From an uncultured Bacteroidales bacterium (GTDB lineage: Bacteria; Bacteroidota; Bacteroidia; Bacteroidales; Paludibacteraceae), in assembly GCA_937907165.1 (NCBI GenBank), contig CALCUH010000093.1, forward strand, positions 1 through 62,043: 62,043 bases of DNA. The letters run 5' to 3'. Below are positions 48,362 to 58,083 of this stretch, in pieces. Below the pieces are notes generated by a model. The model had not been told where the DNA came from. It ran no database searches and saw only the letters and a list, made by a program, of their open reading frames with translations. Position 1 is the first letter of the stretch, and every line of letters begins with the position of its first letter. Made by a program: the position numbers and the translations under genes.

Positions 48362-49072
48362 ATGAATTTCATTGACGGCGAGATATTGTGTTTTGATAAA
48401 CCGTTAACGTGGACCTCTTTCGATTTGGTCAATAAGGTGCGCTATCTCATCAAGCGCCAATTGAACGTGAAGAAGTTCAAGATCGGTCATGCGGGTACTT
48501 TGGACCCTTTGGCTACGGGTGTCTTGATTGTCTGCACGGGCAAAGCGACCAAACGCATCGAGGAGCTGCAGTACAAGACCAAGGAGTATGTGGCTACGCT
48601 GAAGCTGGGCGCCACGACCCCTTCGTTCGACCTCGAACAGGAGGTGGACGCACTCTATCCTACGGAGCATATCACGCGTGAGATGGTGGAGGAGACCCTG
48701 AAGCGTTTTCTTGGGGAAATCCAGCAGATTCCGCCTTCCTATTCCGCCGTGAAGGTGAATGGTAAGCGTGCCTACGACTATGCCCGTAAGGGCGACGATG
48801 TGGAGCTGAAACCTAAGACGCTCGTCATCGACGAAATAGAACTTTTGGATTGCCAGTTGCCGGATATCACCATCCGTGTGGTCTGCAGCAAGGGCACTTA
48901 TATAAGGGCTTTGGCCCGTGACATCGGTTTGGCGCTTAATAGCGGTGCGCATCTCACTGCGCTGAGACGCACCAGAATAGGCGATGTCCGTGTGGAGGAT
49001 TGCCTTTCCATCGAAAGCTTCCAATCGATTATGAATGAACAAGAAGAACAGAAAAATTCCGATATAGCATGA
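48362..49072 (+). CDS. truB: tRNA pseudouridine(55) synthase
   Basis: Makes pseudouridine 55 in the T loop of tRNAs. The 236 residues contain the catalytic motif GHAGTLDPLATGVL near residue 40 (Asp nucleophile), YSAVKVNGKRAYDYAR near residue 127, and the VVCSKGTYIRALARDIG segment near residue 177. The C-terminal PUA domain of longer TruB proteins is absent, as in other Bacteroidota. The stop overlaps the queA start by four bases. Confidence 0.95.
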   Translation: MNFIDGEILCFDKPLTWTSFDLVNKVRYLIKRQLNVKKFKIGHAGTLDPLATGVLIVCTGKATKRIEELQYKTKEYVATLKLGATTPSFDLEQEVDALYPTEHITREMVEETLKRFLGEIQQIPPSYSAVKVNGKRAYDYARKGDDVELKPKTLVIDEIELLDCQLPDITIRVVCSKGTYIRALARDIGLALNSGAHLTALRRTRIGDVRVEDCLSIESFQSIMNEQEEQKNSDIA

Positions 49073-50118
49073 AATTATCAAAATTCAAATTCAACTTGCC
49101 GTCTGAGCAAGTGGCTCTCTACCCTGCGCATAACAGGGACGAGGCTAGATTGTTGGTACTCAATCGTAAAACCGGAGAAGTGGAGCACAAAATGTTCAAG
49201 GATATCCTTCAATATTTCGACGACAAGGATGCCTTCATATTCAACGACACGAAGGTGTTCCCTGCCAGACTCTATGGTATCAAGGAGAAAAACGGCGCTA
49301 AGATTGAGGTGTTCTTGCTTCGTGAACTGAATCACGAACTGAAGTTCTGGGATGTTCTGGTGGATCCTGCCAGAAAAATCCGTATCGGAAATAAGTTGTA
49401 TTTCGGTGAGGACGAGTCTTTGGTGGCCGAGGTGATCGACAACACCACTTCCCGCGGCCGTACGCTCAGATTCTTGTATGAGGGTTCATACGAGGAGTTC
49501 CGTGAGACGCTCTACAAATTGGGTGAGACTCCGTTGCCTAAATTCATCGATCGCCCTGTGGAGCCTGAGGACGCTGAACGTTATCAGACCATCTTTGCGA
49601 AGAACGAGGGCGCTGTGGTCGCTCCGACCGCTGGTATGCACTTCAGCCGCGAGCTGATGAAGAGATTGGAAATCAAGGGCTGTGAGTTCGCCTTCTTGAC
49701 GTTGCACGCGGGCTTGGGCAACTTCCGCGAGATCGATGTGGAGGACCTCACTAAGCATAAGATGGATTCCGAGGAGATGTATATCACCGAGGAGTGCACC
49801 CAAATAGTGAACAAGGCGCATCTTGCGAAACAACATATCTGCGCAGTGGGTACTACCGTGCTTCGCGCTGTTGAGAGCAGCGTCGGAACGGATGGCTTGA
49901 TCAAGCCTTTCGAGGGCTGGACCAATAAGTTCATCTTCCCTCCGTATAACTTTACGGTTGCCGACAGATTGATCACTAACTTCCACACGCCTTATTCCAC
50001 CTTCTTGATGATGGTGTGCGCGTTCGGTGGTTATGATTGTGTCATGGACGCTTACGATGTCGCTTTGAAAGAGGGTTATAAGTTCGGTCCTTACGGAGAC
50101 GCTATGCTGATCCTCTAA
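49069..50118 (+). CDS. queA: tRNA preQ1(34) S-adenosylmethionine ribosyltransferase-isomerase
   Basis: Transfers and rearranges the ribosyl part of SAM onto preQ1 in tRNA, giving epoxyqueuosine. 349 residues, the standard length. Family motifs are LSKFKFNLPSEQVALYPAH at the N-terminus, FNDTKVFPARLYG near residue 59, the NEGAVVAPTAGMHFSRELM block near residue 180, LHAGLGNFREID near residue 210, GTTVLRAVES near residue 259, and the LITNFHTPYSTFLMMV block near residue 302. It overlaps truB (ATGA), so two tRNA modification genes are coupled. A longer paralogue lies at 25037-26257. Confidence 0.95.
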   Translation: MKLSKFKFNLPSEQVALYPAHNRDEARLLVLNRKTGEVEHKMFKDILQYFDDKDAFIFNDTKVFPARLYGIKEKNGAKIEVFLLRELNHELKFWDVLVDPARKIRIGNKLYFGEDESLVAEVIDNTTSRGRTLRFLYEGSYEEFRETLYKLGETPLPKFIDRPVEPEDAERYQTIFAKNEGAVVAPTAGMHFSRELMKRLEIKGCEFAFLTLHAGLGNFREIDVEDLTKHKMDSEEMYITEECTQIVNKAHLAKQHICAVGTTVLRAVESSVGTDGLIKPFEGWTNKFIFPPYNFTVADRLITNFHTPYSTFLMMVCAFGGYDCVMDAYDVALKEGYKFGPYGDAMLIL

Positions 50119-50148
50119 TTGTTAGATTTCTTTTGATAGATATATACG

Positions 50149-53100
50149 ATGGCTAAAAAATTCGCTGAACATTCCAATTTCAACCTCTCTGACATCAATA
50201 AGGAGGTTTTGAAGCAATGGGAAGAAAAAGATTTGTTTCATAAGAGTATAAAAATCAGGGAGGGCGCTCCTTCCTTTGTCTTTTTCGAGGGTCCGCCGTC
50301 TGCTAACGGTATGCCGGGTATCCATCACGTGATGGCTCGTTCCATTAAGGATATTTTCTGCCGTTATAAGACGATGAAGGGCTTCCATGTGAAGCGTAAG
50401 GCTGGTTGGGATACCCACGGACTCCCAGTGGAATTGGGTGTCGAGAAGGAATTGGGCATCACCAAGGAGGACATCGGAAAGAAGATTTCCGTGGACGATT
50501 ACAACAAGGCTTGCCGTACCAATGTGATGAAGTTCACCAAAGAGTGGACCGACCTCACGAAGAAGATGGGTTATTGGGTGGACTTGGAGAGTCCGTATAT
50601 CACTTATGATAATAAATATATCGAAACCCTTTGGTACCTCTTGAAGGAACTCTACAAGAAGGGTTATCTCTATAAGGGTTACACGATCCAACCTTATTCG
50701 CCTGCGGCAGGTACGGGTTTGAGCTCGCACGAGTTGAATCAGCCTGGTTGCTACCGCGACGTGAAAGATACGACCGTGGTGGCTCAATTCAAGATGTTGG
50801 ATCCTAAGCCTGAGATGACGAAGTTCGGTACGCCTTACTTCCTCGCTTGGACCACTACTCCTTGGACGCTCTCTTCTAATACTGCCCTTTGCGTAGGTCC
50901 TAACATCCAATATGTGGCTGTGCAGTCTTATAACCCTTATACGGGTCAGCCTGCCACTTATGTCGTCGCTAAGGATTTGGTGAACGCCCACTTCAATCCT
51001 AAAGCCGCTGAGTTGGCTTTGGAGGATTACAAGGAGGGGGATAAACTCATTCCGTTTAAGGTGATCGCCGAATATAAGGGTACCGACCTCGTTGGCATGA
51101 AGTATGAGCAACTCATGAACTGGATTACACCTGAGAACGCTGATCAGGCTTTCCGTGTCATCCCGGGTGACTATGTCACTACGGAGGATGGTACCGGTAT
51201 CGTGCATATCGCTCCTACGTTCGGTGCGGACGACGCCAAGGTGGCTAAGGCTGCGGGTATTCCGCCGCTCCAATTGGTGGATAAGTTCGGAAACCTCCGT
51301 CCTTCCGTCGACTTGACCGGTAAGTTCTACTTGCTCTCCGATTTGGATCCTGATTATGTGAAGTCTCGCATCAACGTGGAGGCTTACAAGAAGTTCGAAG
51401 GCCGTTTCGTGAAGAACGCTTATGACCCGAATTTGACCGACAAAGACGAGACGCTTGACATCTCCATCTGTATGGATATGAAGGTGAACAACCAAGCCTT
51501 CAAGATAGAGAAGCATGTCCATAACTATCCTCACTGCTGGCGTACGGACAAGCCGGTGCTGTACTATCCGTTGGATAGCTGGTTTATCAAGTCTACCAAG
51601 GCTCGTGAGAGAATGATGGAACTTAATAAGACCATCCAATGGAAGCCTGAATCGACCGGTACGGGCCGTTTCGGCAAGTGGTTGGAGAACTTGAACGACT
51701 GGAACCTCTCCCGTTCCCGTTACTGGGGTACTCCGTTGCCTATCTGGCGTACGGAAGAGGGCACTGAGGAGAAGTGCATCGGCTCTATCGCGGAGTTGTT
51801 CGAGGAGATCGAGAAGTCTGTTAAGGCTGGCTTCATGAAGGAGAACCCTTGGAAGAATTTCAAGGTGGGCGATTACTCGAAGGAGAACTACGATCCTAAG
51901 AATATCGACCTCCACCGTCCTTATATCGATAGCATCATCTTGGTTTCCGATAGCGGTAAGCCGATGAAGCGTGAGGCTGACTTGATCGACGTGTGGTTCG
52001 ATTCCGGCGCGATGCCTTTCGCTCAGCAACACTATCCGTTCGAGAACAAGGAGGTGGTCGATAATGGTGAGTTCTACCCTGCGGACTTTATCGCTGAGGG
52101 TGTGGACCAGACTCGTGGATGGTTCTTCACTTTGCACGCCATCTCTACCATGATCAAGGATAGCGTCGCTTTCAAGGCAGTCATCTCTAATGGTTTGGTG
52201 CTCGATAAGAACGGCAACAAGATGTCCAAACGTTTGGGCAACGCTGTGGATCCGTTCGGCGCCATCGAGAAGTATGGTTCCGATCCGCTTCGTTGGTACA
52301 TGATCACCAACGCTTCTCCTTGGGATAACTTGAAATTTGATACGGAAGGTATCGAGGAGGTTCGTCGTAAGTTCTTCGGTACGCTCTATAATACTTACTC
52401 ATTCTTCGCTTTGTATGCGAATGTGGACAACTTCACCAATAGCCAACCTCAGGTTCCTATGGCGAAACGTCCAGAGATCGACCGTTGGATCATCTCCCTC
52501 TTGAACTCTTTGGTCAAGGAGGTGGATGAGAGCTACAACGACTACGAGCCTACTAAGGCCGGTCGAGCGATCTCTAATTTCGTGAACGACCACTTGAGTA
52601 ACTGGTATGTGCGTTTGAACCGTAAACGCTTCTGGGGCGGAACGCTCACGGAGGATAAGTTGGCGGCTTACCAGACGCTCTACACTTGCTTGGATACCAT
52701 CGCCCGTTTGATGGCGCCTATCTCTCCGTTCTATGCCGACCAGTTGTTCATGGACTTGAACAACGCTACCGGTTGCGACAAGAGCGAGTCTGTCCACTTG
52801 GCGGACTTCCCTAAGTGCGACGAGAGCTTGATCAACAAGACGCTGGAGGAACGCATGCAGTTGGCTCAGGATATCTCTTCCATGACCTTGTCTCTCCGTA
52901 AGAAGGAGAACATCAAGGTGCGTCAGCCGTTGAAGCAAATCATGGTTCCTATCTTGGCAGAGCATGAACAGGAGAATGTTGAGGCTGTTAAGGATTTGAT
53001 CATGAGCGAGGTGAACGTCAAGGAGATTAACTTCGTGGACGATTCGGCTGGTATCTTGGTGAAGAAAATCAAGCCGGACTTTAAGAAACTCGGTCCTAAG

Positions 53101-53580
53101 TGCGGTAAGAGCATGAAGGCTGTGGCCGCTCAATTGCAAACGTTGCCACAGGAGGAGATCGCCAAGTTGGAGAAGAACGGTAGCTACGAGATTTGCTGCG
53201 ATGGTGTTTGCGTCATCGTGGACAAGGCGGATGTCGAGATTCTTTCCGAGGATATTCCGGGCTGGTTGGTCGCTAACAACGGAACCATCACCATCGCGCT
53301 CGACGTGACCATCACGCCTGAGTTGCAGAAGGAGGGTATCGCTCGTGAGTTCATCAATCGTATCCAGAATATCCGTAAGTCTAGCGGATTCGAGATCACT
53401 GATAAGATTTTGATCGAGATTGAAAAGTCTGAGAATGTGAACGCCGCGGTGGAGGCATTCAAAGAGTATATCTCTTCGCAGGTGCTTGCCAATAGCATCA
53501 CGTTGGTCGACAAGGTGGCTAACCCTACCGAGTTGGACTTCGACGATTTCAAGGTGAATATCGAGGTGAAGAAGGCGTAA
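50149..53580 (+). CDS. ileS: isoleucine--tRNA ligase, type 2, with a GxHH signature motif
   Basis: Charges tRNA-Ile. The 1143 residues are typical of the long eukaryote-like IleRS2 class: GWDTHGLPVELGVEKELGI near residue 88, editing-domain motifs near residues 200-400, GVDQTRGWFFTLH near residue 651, KMSKS-type NGNKMSKRLGN near residue 690, and a long C-terminal anticodon-binding part. The nucleotide-binding HIGH motif is altered: residues 57-60 are GIHH, with the first His and the Gly exchanged. This GxHH form is known from IleRS2 enzymes that are very resistant to mupirocin. It is followed by a strong terminator. Confidence 0.96.
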   Translation: MAKKFAEHSNFNLSDINKEVLKQWEEKDLFHKSIKIREGAPSFVFFEGPPSANGMPGIHHVMARSIKDIFCRYKTMKGFHVKRKAGWDTHGLPVELGVEKELGITKEDIGKKISVDDYNKACRTNVMKFTKEWTDLTKKMGYWVDLESPYITYDNKYIETLWYLLKELYKKGYLYKGYTIQPYSPAAGTGLSSHELNQPGCYRDVKDTTVVAQFKMLDPKPEMTKFGTPYFLAWTTTPWTLSSNTALCVGPNIQYVAVQSYNPYTGQPATYVVAKDLVNAHFNPKAAELALEDYKEGDKLIPFKVIAEYKGTDLVGMKYEQLMNWITPENADQAFRVIPGDYVTTEDGTGIVHIAPTFGADDAKVAKAAGIPPLQLVDKFGNLRPSVDLTGKFYLLSDLDPDYVKSRINVEAYKKFEGRFVKNAYDPNLTDKDETLDISICMDMKVNNQAFKIEKHVHNYPHCWRTDKPVLYYPLDSWFIKSTKARERMMELNKTIQWKPESTGTGRFGKWLENLNDWNLSRSRYWGTPLPIWRTEEGTEEKCIGSIAELFEEIEKSVKAGFMKENPWKNFKVGDYSKENYDPKNIDLHRPYIDSIILVSDSGKPMKREADLIDVWFDSGAMPFAQQHYPFENKEVVDNGEFYPADFIAEGVDQTRGWFFTLHAISTMIKDSVAFKAVISNGLVLDKNGNKMSKRLGNAVDPFGAIEKYGSDPLRWYMITNASPWDNLKFDTEGIEEVRRKFFGTLYNTYSFFALYANVDNFTNSQPQVPMAKRPEIDRWIISLLNSLVKEVDESYNDYEPTKAGRAISNFVNDHLSNWYVRLNRKRFWGGTLTEDKLAAYQTLYTCLDTIARLMAPISPFYADQLFMDLNNATGCDKSESVHLADFPKCDESLINKTLEERMQLAQDISSMTLSLRKKENIKVRQPLKQIMVPILAEHEQENVEAVKDLIMSEVNVKEINFVDDSAGILVKKIKPDFKKLGPKCGKSMKAVAAQLQTLPQEEIAKLEKNGSYEICCDGVCVIVDKADVEILSEDIPGWLVANNGTITIALDVTITPELQKEGIAREFINRIQNIRKSSGFEITDKILIEIEKSENVNAAVEAFKEYISSQVLANSITLVDKVANPTELDFDDFKVNIEVKKA

Positions 53581-53602
53581 GTCTGATTTGAAAATAATGG
53601 GG

Positions 53603-53636
53603 AAGGCGAATCATTTAGGATGGTTCGCCTTTTTTG
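53603..53636 (+). terminator. intrinsic terminator after ileS
   Basis: AAGGCGAATCAT (53603-53614) pairs with ATGGTTCGCCTT (53620-53631), 12 positions with one G-U pair, followed by T-run. Confidence 0.9.
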
Positions 53637-53759
53637 TCCTATGGGGAAATAGAATATGATTACTATTAAGTTATATGTTTTTGAATTTAAATATAATAGA
53701 ATGTTTGCCGATATAGAGGATAATTGATAAATTGCAAAAAAAAACAAAAAGGGGATAAT

Positions 53760-56700
53760 ATGAGGAATTTTATTTATGTGTTATTGCTGACTTTTTTTAC
53801 GAGTAGTGCTATCAATGCTGCCATTTATACTGTTTATAAGGATGGTGTGGCTATCCAATATGAAACAGAGTCGGCGTTGGAGGAAGGATTTGTGGGGTGT
53901 GATTCTTTATATGTTGAAGGTCTTTTCTCGGGAGAGAATGCGAATCGTTTCTCGAATTTTTTGAGTAATTGTAATTGCGCATTATCTGTTCAGGTGATAG
54001 ATCTTACTAAAGCGGAGCTTGATAGTAGACGTAGTTACTATTTTTTTTCCGCTTGTAAGAATACAAAGGTTTTCCGATTCCCAGATGACGATCATTTCGC
54101 TTTGATGACAGATGGCATGTTTTCCGGATTTAAGGATTTAACCACTATAGAAAATATCGATAAGATTACTATATATGGATTCTCAGGCTTTTTCCGAAAT
54201 TGTGAGAGCCTAAAGGAAGTTCATTTGAAGAAAGTAAAATCCAGTGATTATGCTAAGGCGTTCAAGGGATGTAAAAGTTTGGAAAAAATCTATATAGACA
54301 CATTGGAGAGCGAGAGATACTCTTCCGTAAAAGATATGTTTGAAGGGTGTGAGAATTTGAAGGAGATCCATTTGGGCTATGCTGATTTTGATTACGATAT
54401 GTGTGTGCAGTTAATGGAAACCGATGCGATAATATATCCCTATCCGGGAGAGAGTGAAATTTCTCATGGATATTCATACATGTATGAAAATCGTGTTATG
54501 TGGCATATAGATTCGCTTTGTGCCTATGTGGTCAATGAGAAGGGAAAATTGAAGGTCCTTGGGACTACGAAATCGCCTGATTATATGATTTCCCAGGATA
54601 CGATTTGGCGTATAGGCGAGACTTTTGAATCTTCTTATGTTGTTCCTTCTATTGATTCGTTGGAAGAAGTCACCGATTTCGAGAATAAGTATCTTTGGAT
54701 GGGTATGATAAATGAGTCGATGGATGATTATGTTTGGAGTGACTCTATCCTTTTGCATGACGAGAAATATGCAATGGCTCAAATCATTGACAAGAAAGGA
54801 CTAAAACTAGTGGATGTGAAAGATTTTTCCGACGTTAAAATATCGGAGGATGCCTCTATCAGTATTTGGGGTGTTTTAGATGATAGTCTTATTGTGAAGA
54901 CGAAAGCCATGATAAGAAAGGCGCCTCTTTTGATGGAGATAGATCTTTCAAATGCCACGTTCCAATTGCGCGAACAGTCTTTAGACTCGTTATGTAATGT
55001 GGGCAGTGTCAAAAAAATCGTTTTCCCGAAGACGAAACAAGAGGGAGTTTATGACCTCTCTAATGCATTTAGGAATTGTCGTTCGTTGGAGACTGTGGAG
55101 AATTTGGATAACATTTCCAATATCAGCAGTTTGGAATATACGTTTGCCGGATGTAAAAAATTGAAGGAAATAACCTTTAGTCAGGAGATCGATACGAATG
55201 CTATTTCTTTGCGAAGTGCGTTTGAAGGATGCGATAGTTTGAAAAGAATAGAAAATCTTGACCGGTTTGTTAAAATCGTTAATTTGGAGTATGCTTTCAA
55301 TGGTTGTAAATCTCTTCAATCTATAACATTTTCCAAGGAGGAGAAACACATTCTCGACCTCGATGGCGTTTTCCAAAATTGTAGTAGCCTAAAAACCATT
55401 TCGGGATTGGAATCGTTTTCTGGTTATAGGGAGATGTCTTACGCTTTCTGGAATTGTAGTTCTTTAGACACTTTGCGATTAGGTGCTCCTTATCGTAGTA
55501 TAGCGGGATCTAGTTTCTTTGGGAATTGCAATGCGTATGTCTACTTCCCGGATACGATTACTGAGTTGTTAATTGTCAATGTGCAATTTTTTAAAAATGC
55601 CATTCTTCCCATCAAGGATGTGAATGTGCGTTTCCTTTCCTCAGATTCAGTTGAGATACTTCCTTTCCCTCAATATATTGCGGCGCAAGACACCATTTGG
55701 AAATATCAAATGGATGGGAAGATCCTTACTGCCAAAAGATTGACGGGGGATATATTGAATAACTCGACCGTGATTTGGTGTGGAGTGAAAAATGATGCTA
55801 TGGAAGAATATGTATGGTCATTGCCTCTTTCTTACCAATTGTCCCAAGGCCCTTATTTGTATGTCACAAGAGAACATCCAGATTCATGGGGCGGAATTGA
55901 TGGAATGCAGGTTTCCCAAGTAGTCCTAATTGATAGTTTGCGTCCAGGTAGTTTGTATGATTTTTGTAATGTCTATGGTGGCGCTAGAATTGAACTTCAC
56001 GGCTATTGTGATGATAGTACGCTTGTCCATGTGAAGCAATCGATGGAAAGAAATTCTGATCTCACTTATTTGAAGCATTTTGATTTTAGTGATGCGGAAT
56101 TGGACGTGAAAGATGGCTTAAAAAGTTTCTTTTCGGGGGCCTCGGAACTAAGGGAAGTGATCTTCTCAGACAAGCCGAATAAATCTCCTGTCAGTTTTTA
56201 TAATACATTTTCTCAAACCTTGGTTGCACATGTTGATTTGAGCTCTTTCGAAAATATTACTAGTATGAGCCATGCGTTTTCTCGGTGTTATGAATTAAAA
56301 GACGTGCGTTTCTCCGAAAAGGAAAATTCGAATCCGATAAGTTTTGTACAAGCTTTCGTGGGATGTCCTCTTGACACGTTGGATCTCTCCTCTTTTTCTA
56401 GAATCTCAGACTTGTCGCAGGCGTTTTTTCTTGTGACTTCCATGGAAAGAATGAGGTTCCTCAAATTTTCGGATAAGGAGAATCCTTTGCCGGTCAGTAT
56501 GTTCCAAACCTTTAGTGGCACGGAGTTTCAAACAAGTGAGATTTATAATTTTGACAAGTTCACCAATATAACGGATTTTAGGGCTACGTTCCAAGGAATG
56601 GATTTCTTCTCAGAAACAAGATTAGATACGGTGAGGTTCGGAACCGATCCGAATCGTCTGCCGGATTCGTTGTTGGCATTGACGTTTGCCCAATCAGGTT

Positions 56701-57350
56701 ATTGGGTGAAATATTTGCCGGATGGGGTGGATACAATTCCTTCTCAATGGCGGAATGGTCATGGTTTTGTCCTCCCTATTGTGGCGGATACGACTGGGTG
56801 GTCCGCTGATTCGTTGCTGAATAATATTTATTGTTTGCCTGAATTCGGACCTAGTTATGCTCTGATTACTGATACTACATGGTATCTGGTGGCTAACGAA
56901 TTCCTGCAGACTTGGATGGAGAGCTTTAAATTTGGAACCTCCGAGTTGCGTTCGGAATCTGATAACCTTTCCCCCTCAGAAGACGAATACATGATTTTCA
57001 ATCCTGATAGCATGAGTATTTTCCCTTTTGAGGATAAATATACGTTGACTTGTGTGGTGAGCAATCCTAAATTTAAATCTTTGGCCTATTCAGTGAATCT
57101 GAAGGAATTGATTGATCCGAATGGTGTGGAGAATATCGGTAATGGGGTGAACGTTTCTGTCTATTCCGAGAAGGGTGGAATAGTGGTTTCTTCTGTGTCT
57201 GATTCGGATGTCGACATTTATGATATAAGTGGTAGGCTTCTTTATCGACGCAAGGTATTTGAGGGGTGTGAGACCATAATCCCGTTGCCATCAGGCGTTT
57301 ATATTGTGAGCGGAAAGGGTAGTCATGGTCGGAGGGTTGTCGTTAGATGA
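53760..57350 (+). CDS. BspA-like leucine-rich-repeat surface protein with a type IX secretion tail
   Basis: About 1196 residues. A signal peptide (residues 1-20, MRNFIYVLLLTFFTSSAINA) is followed by many 22-24 residue leucine-rich repeats of the BspA/DUF285 kind with the core F-x-x-C-x-S-L-x-x-I, for example FRNCESLKEVHL, FKGCKSLEKIYI, FAGCKKLKEITF and FQNCSSLKTISGL. The repeats occur in three larger blocks, each ending with a non-repeat segment around DTIWR, DTIWK or DTTWY. The last 75 residues (DVDIYDISGRLLYRRKVF and PSGVYIVSGKGSHGRRVVVR) look like a type A C-terminal sorting domain, so it is probably exported to the cell surface by the type IX system. Such proteins often bind host molecules; the ligand here is unknown. 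The ATG at 53760 starts the signal peptide directly. Confidence 0.85.
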   Translation: MRNFIYVLLLTFFTSSAINAAIYTVYKDGVAIQYETESALEEGFVGCDSLYVEGLFSGENANRFSNFLSNCNCALSVQVIDLTKAELDSRRSYYFFSACKNTKVFRFPDDDHFALMTDGMFSGFKDLTTIENIDKITIYGFSGFFRNCESLKEVHLKKVKSSDYAKAFKGCKSLEKIYIDTLESERYSSVKDMFEGCENLKEIHLGYADFDYDMCVQLMETDAIIYPYPGESEISHGYSYMYENRVMWHIDSLCAYVVNEKGKLKVLGTTKSPDYMISQDTIWRIGETFESSYVVPSIDSLEEVTDFENKYLWMGMINESMDDYVWSDSILLHDEKYAMAQIIDKKGLKLVDVKDFSDVKISEDASISIWGVLDDSLIVKTKAMIRKAPLLMEIDLSNATFQLREQSLDSLCNVGSVKKIVFPKTKQEGVYDLSNAFRNCRSLETVENLDNISNISSLEYTFAGCKKLKEITFSQEIDTNAISLRSAFEGCDSLKRIENLDRFVKIVNLEYAFNGCKSLQSITFSKEEKHILDLDGVFQNCSSLKTISGLESFSGYREMSYAFWNCSSLDTLRLGAPYRSIAGSSFFGNCNAYVYFPDTITELLIVNVQFFKNAILPIKDVNVRFLSSDSVEILPFPQYIAAQDTIWKYQMDGKILTAKRLTGDILNNSTVIWCGVKNDAMEEYVWSLPLSYQLSQGPYLYVTREHPDSWGGIDGMQVSQVVLIDSLRPGSLYDFCNVYGGARIELHGYCDDSTLVHVKQSMERNSDLTYLKHFDFSDAELDVKDGLKSFFSGASELREVIFSDKPNKSPVSFYNTFSQTLVAHVDLSSFENITSMSHAFSRCYELKDVRFSEKENSNPISFVQAFVGCPLDTLDLSSFSRISDLSQAFFLVTSMERMRFLKFSDKENPLPVSMFQTFSGTEFQTSEIYNFDKFTNITDFRATFQGMDFFSETRLDTVRFGTDPNRLPDSLLALTFAQSGYWVKYLPDGVDTIPSQWRNGHGFVLPIVADTTGWSADSLLNNIYCLPEFGPSYALITDTTWYLVANEFLQTWMESFKFGTSELRSESDNLSPSEDEYMIFNPDSMSIFPFEDKYTLTCVVSNPKFKSLAYSVNLKELIDPNGVENIGNGVNVSVYSEKGGIVVSSVSDSDVDIYDISGRLLYRRKVFEGCETIIPLPSGVYIVSGKGSHGRRVVVR

Positions 57351-57380
57351 CGTGCAATCGTAGATTAAATAATAATTATC

Positions 57381-57836
57381 ATGAAACTAGCGGAAGCATT
57401 ACAGGAACGTTCAGACTTGAACCGTAGAATACAGCAGTTGCAAAGTAGGCTGAATAATAACGCCACCGTGCAGGAGGGCGAGAAACCGGCGGAGGAGCCG
57501 CAGGCTTTGCTGAGTGAATTGGATGCGTCGATAGACCGTTTGGAGTGGATTATCTCCAAAGTGAATCTGACCAATTGCTCTACCAAGGTTGGCGGAAGCA
57601 CGCTCACCGACCTGATAGCCAAGCGTGATTGCCTGACGCTCAGAATCGAGAAGTACCGATCTTTCCTGAATAGCGCCAGTTGCCTTTCCAGCAGGGCGAG
57701 CCGCACGGAAATCAAAATCTTCAGTACGGTGAACGTCAGCGACTTTCAGAAGAAAGTGGATGCGCTCAGCAAAGAGTTGCGTTTAGTCGACAACCAGATT
57801 CAGGAGACCAACTGGAACACTGAATTGATGGAATAA
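57381..57836 (+). CDS. DIP1984 family protein
   Basis: A 151-residue, largely helical protein without signal peptide. The start MKLAEALQERSDLNRRIQQL, the following NNATVQEGEKPAEEP and the INLTNC-like segment VNLTNCSTKVGG are the hallmarks of the DIP1984 family, whose function is unknown (some members were called septicolysin). The helices show coiled-coil spacing. It stands 30 bases after the BspA-like gene on the same strand. It is unrelated in composition to the AT-rich genes around it, being richer in G and C. Confidence 0.85.
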   Translation: MKLAEALQERSDLNRRIQQLQSRLNNNATVQEGEKPAEEPQALLSELDASIDRLEWIISKVNLTNCSTKVGGSTLTDLIAKRDCLTLRIEKYRSFLNSASCLSSRASRTEIKIFSTVNVSDFQKKVDALSKELRLVDNQIQETNWNTELME

Positions 57837-58032
57837 CAACCATTCAGAGAATACCGACGACAGTCCAGGCGAATGCGAGCCTCCCCAGTGGCGGAGGTTA
57901 TAAATCGTCCACTACCATTCTTCACGATGCGAGGCGTGGGCAGCCTCATTCCGGCATTTTATTTACATGCCGTTATCGTTACGCCCTGATAGCGTACAAA
58001 CGTATCGTCACTATTCACATCTTACTACCGCG

Positions 58033-58061
58033 CATTGATGGCTGTCGTTTTCCCCTTTTGG
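58033..58061 (+). repeat. upstream block of the surface-protein array, copy 1
   Basis: CATTGATGGCTG followed by CGTTTTCCCCTTTTGG. Almost the same block, with one substitution and one T fewer, stands at 61900-61927, also just before a copy of the same gene. The rest of the 247-base gap before 58084 shows nothing I can assign. Confidence 0.75.
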
Positions 58062-58083
58062 TTAAAATTTTATTTTTAATAAT

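Noticed and set aside
50122..52137. A 671-codon open frame on the minus strand opposite ileS
   Set aside because: It lies fully within a certain gene and its translation is a low-complexity mix of Leu, Arg, His and Ile. Such long antisense frames arise from the codon bias of the real gene.
57837..58083. Possible relation of this gap to the 20820-20935 region in inverted orientation
   Set aside because: A few short words look alike (AGATGTGAA, ACG-rich parts), but there is no alignment longer than about a dozen bases, so I do not claim a repeat family.
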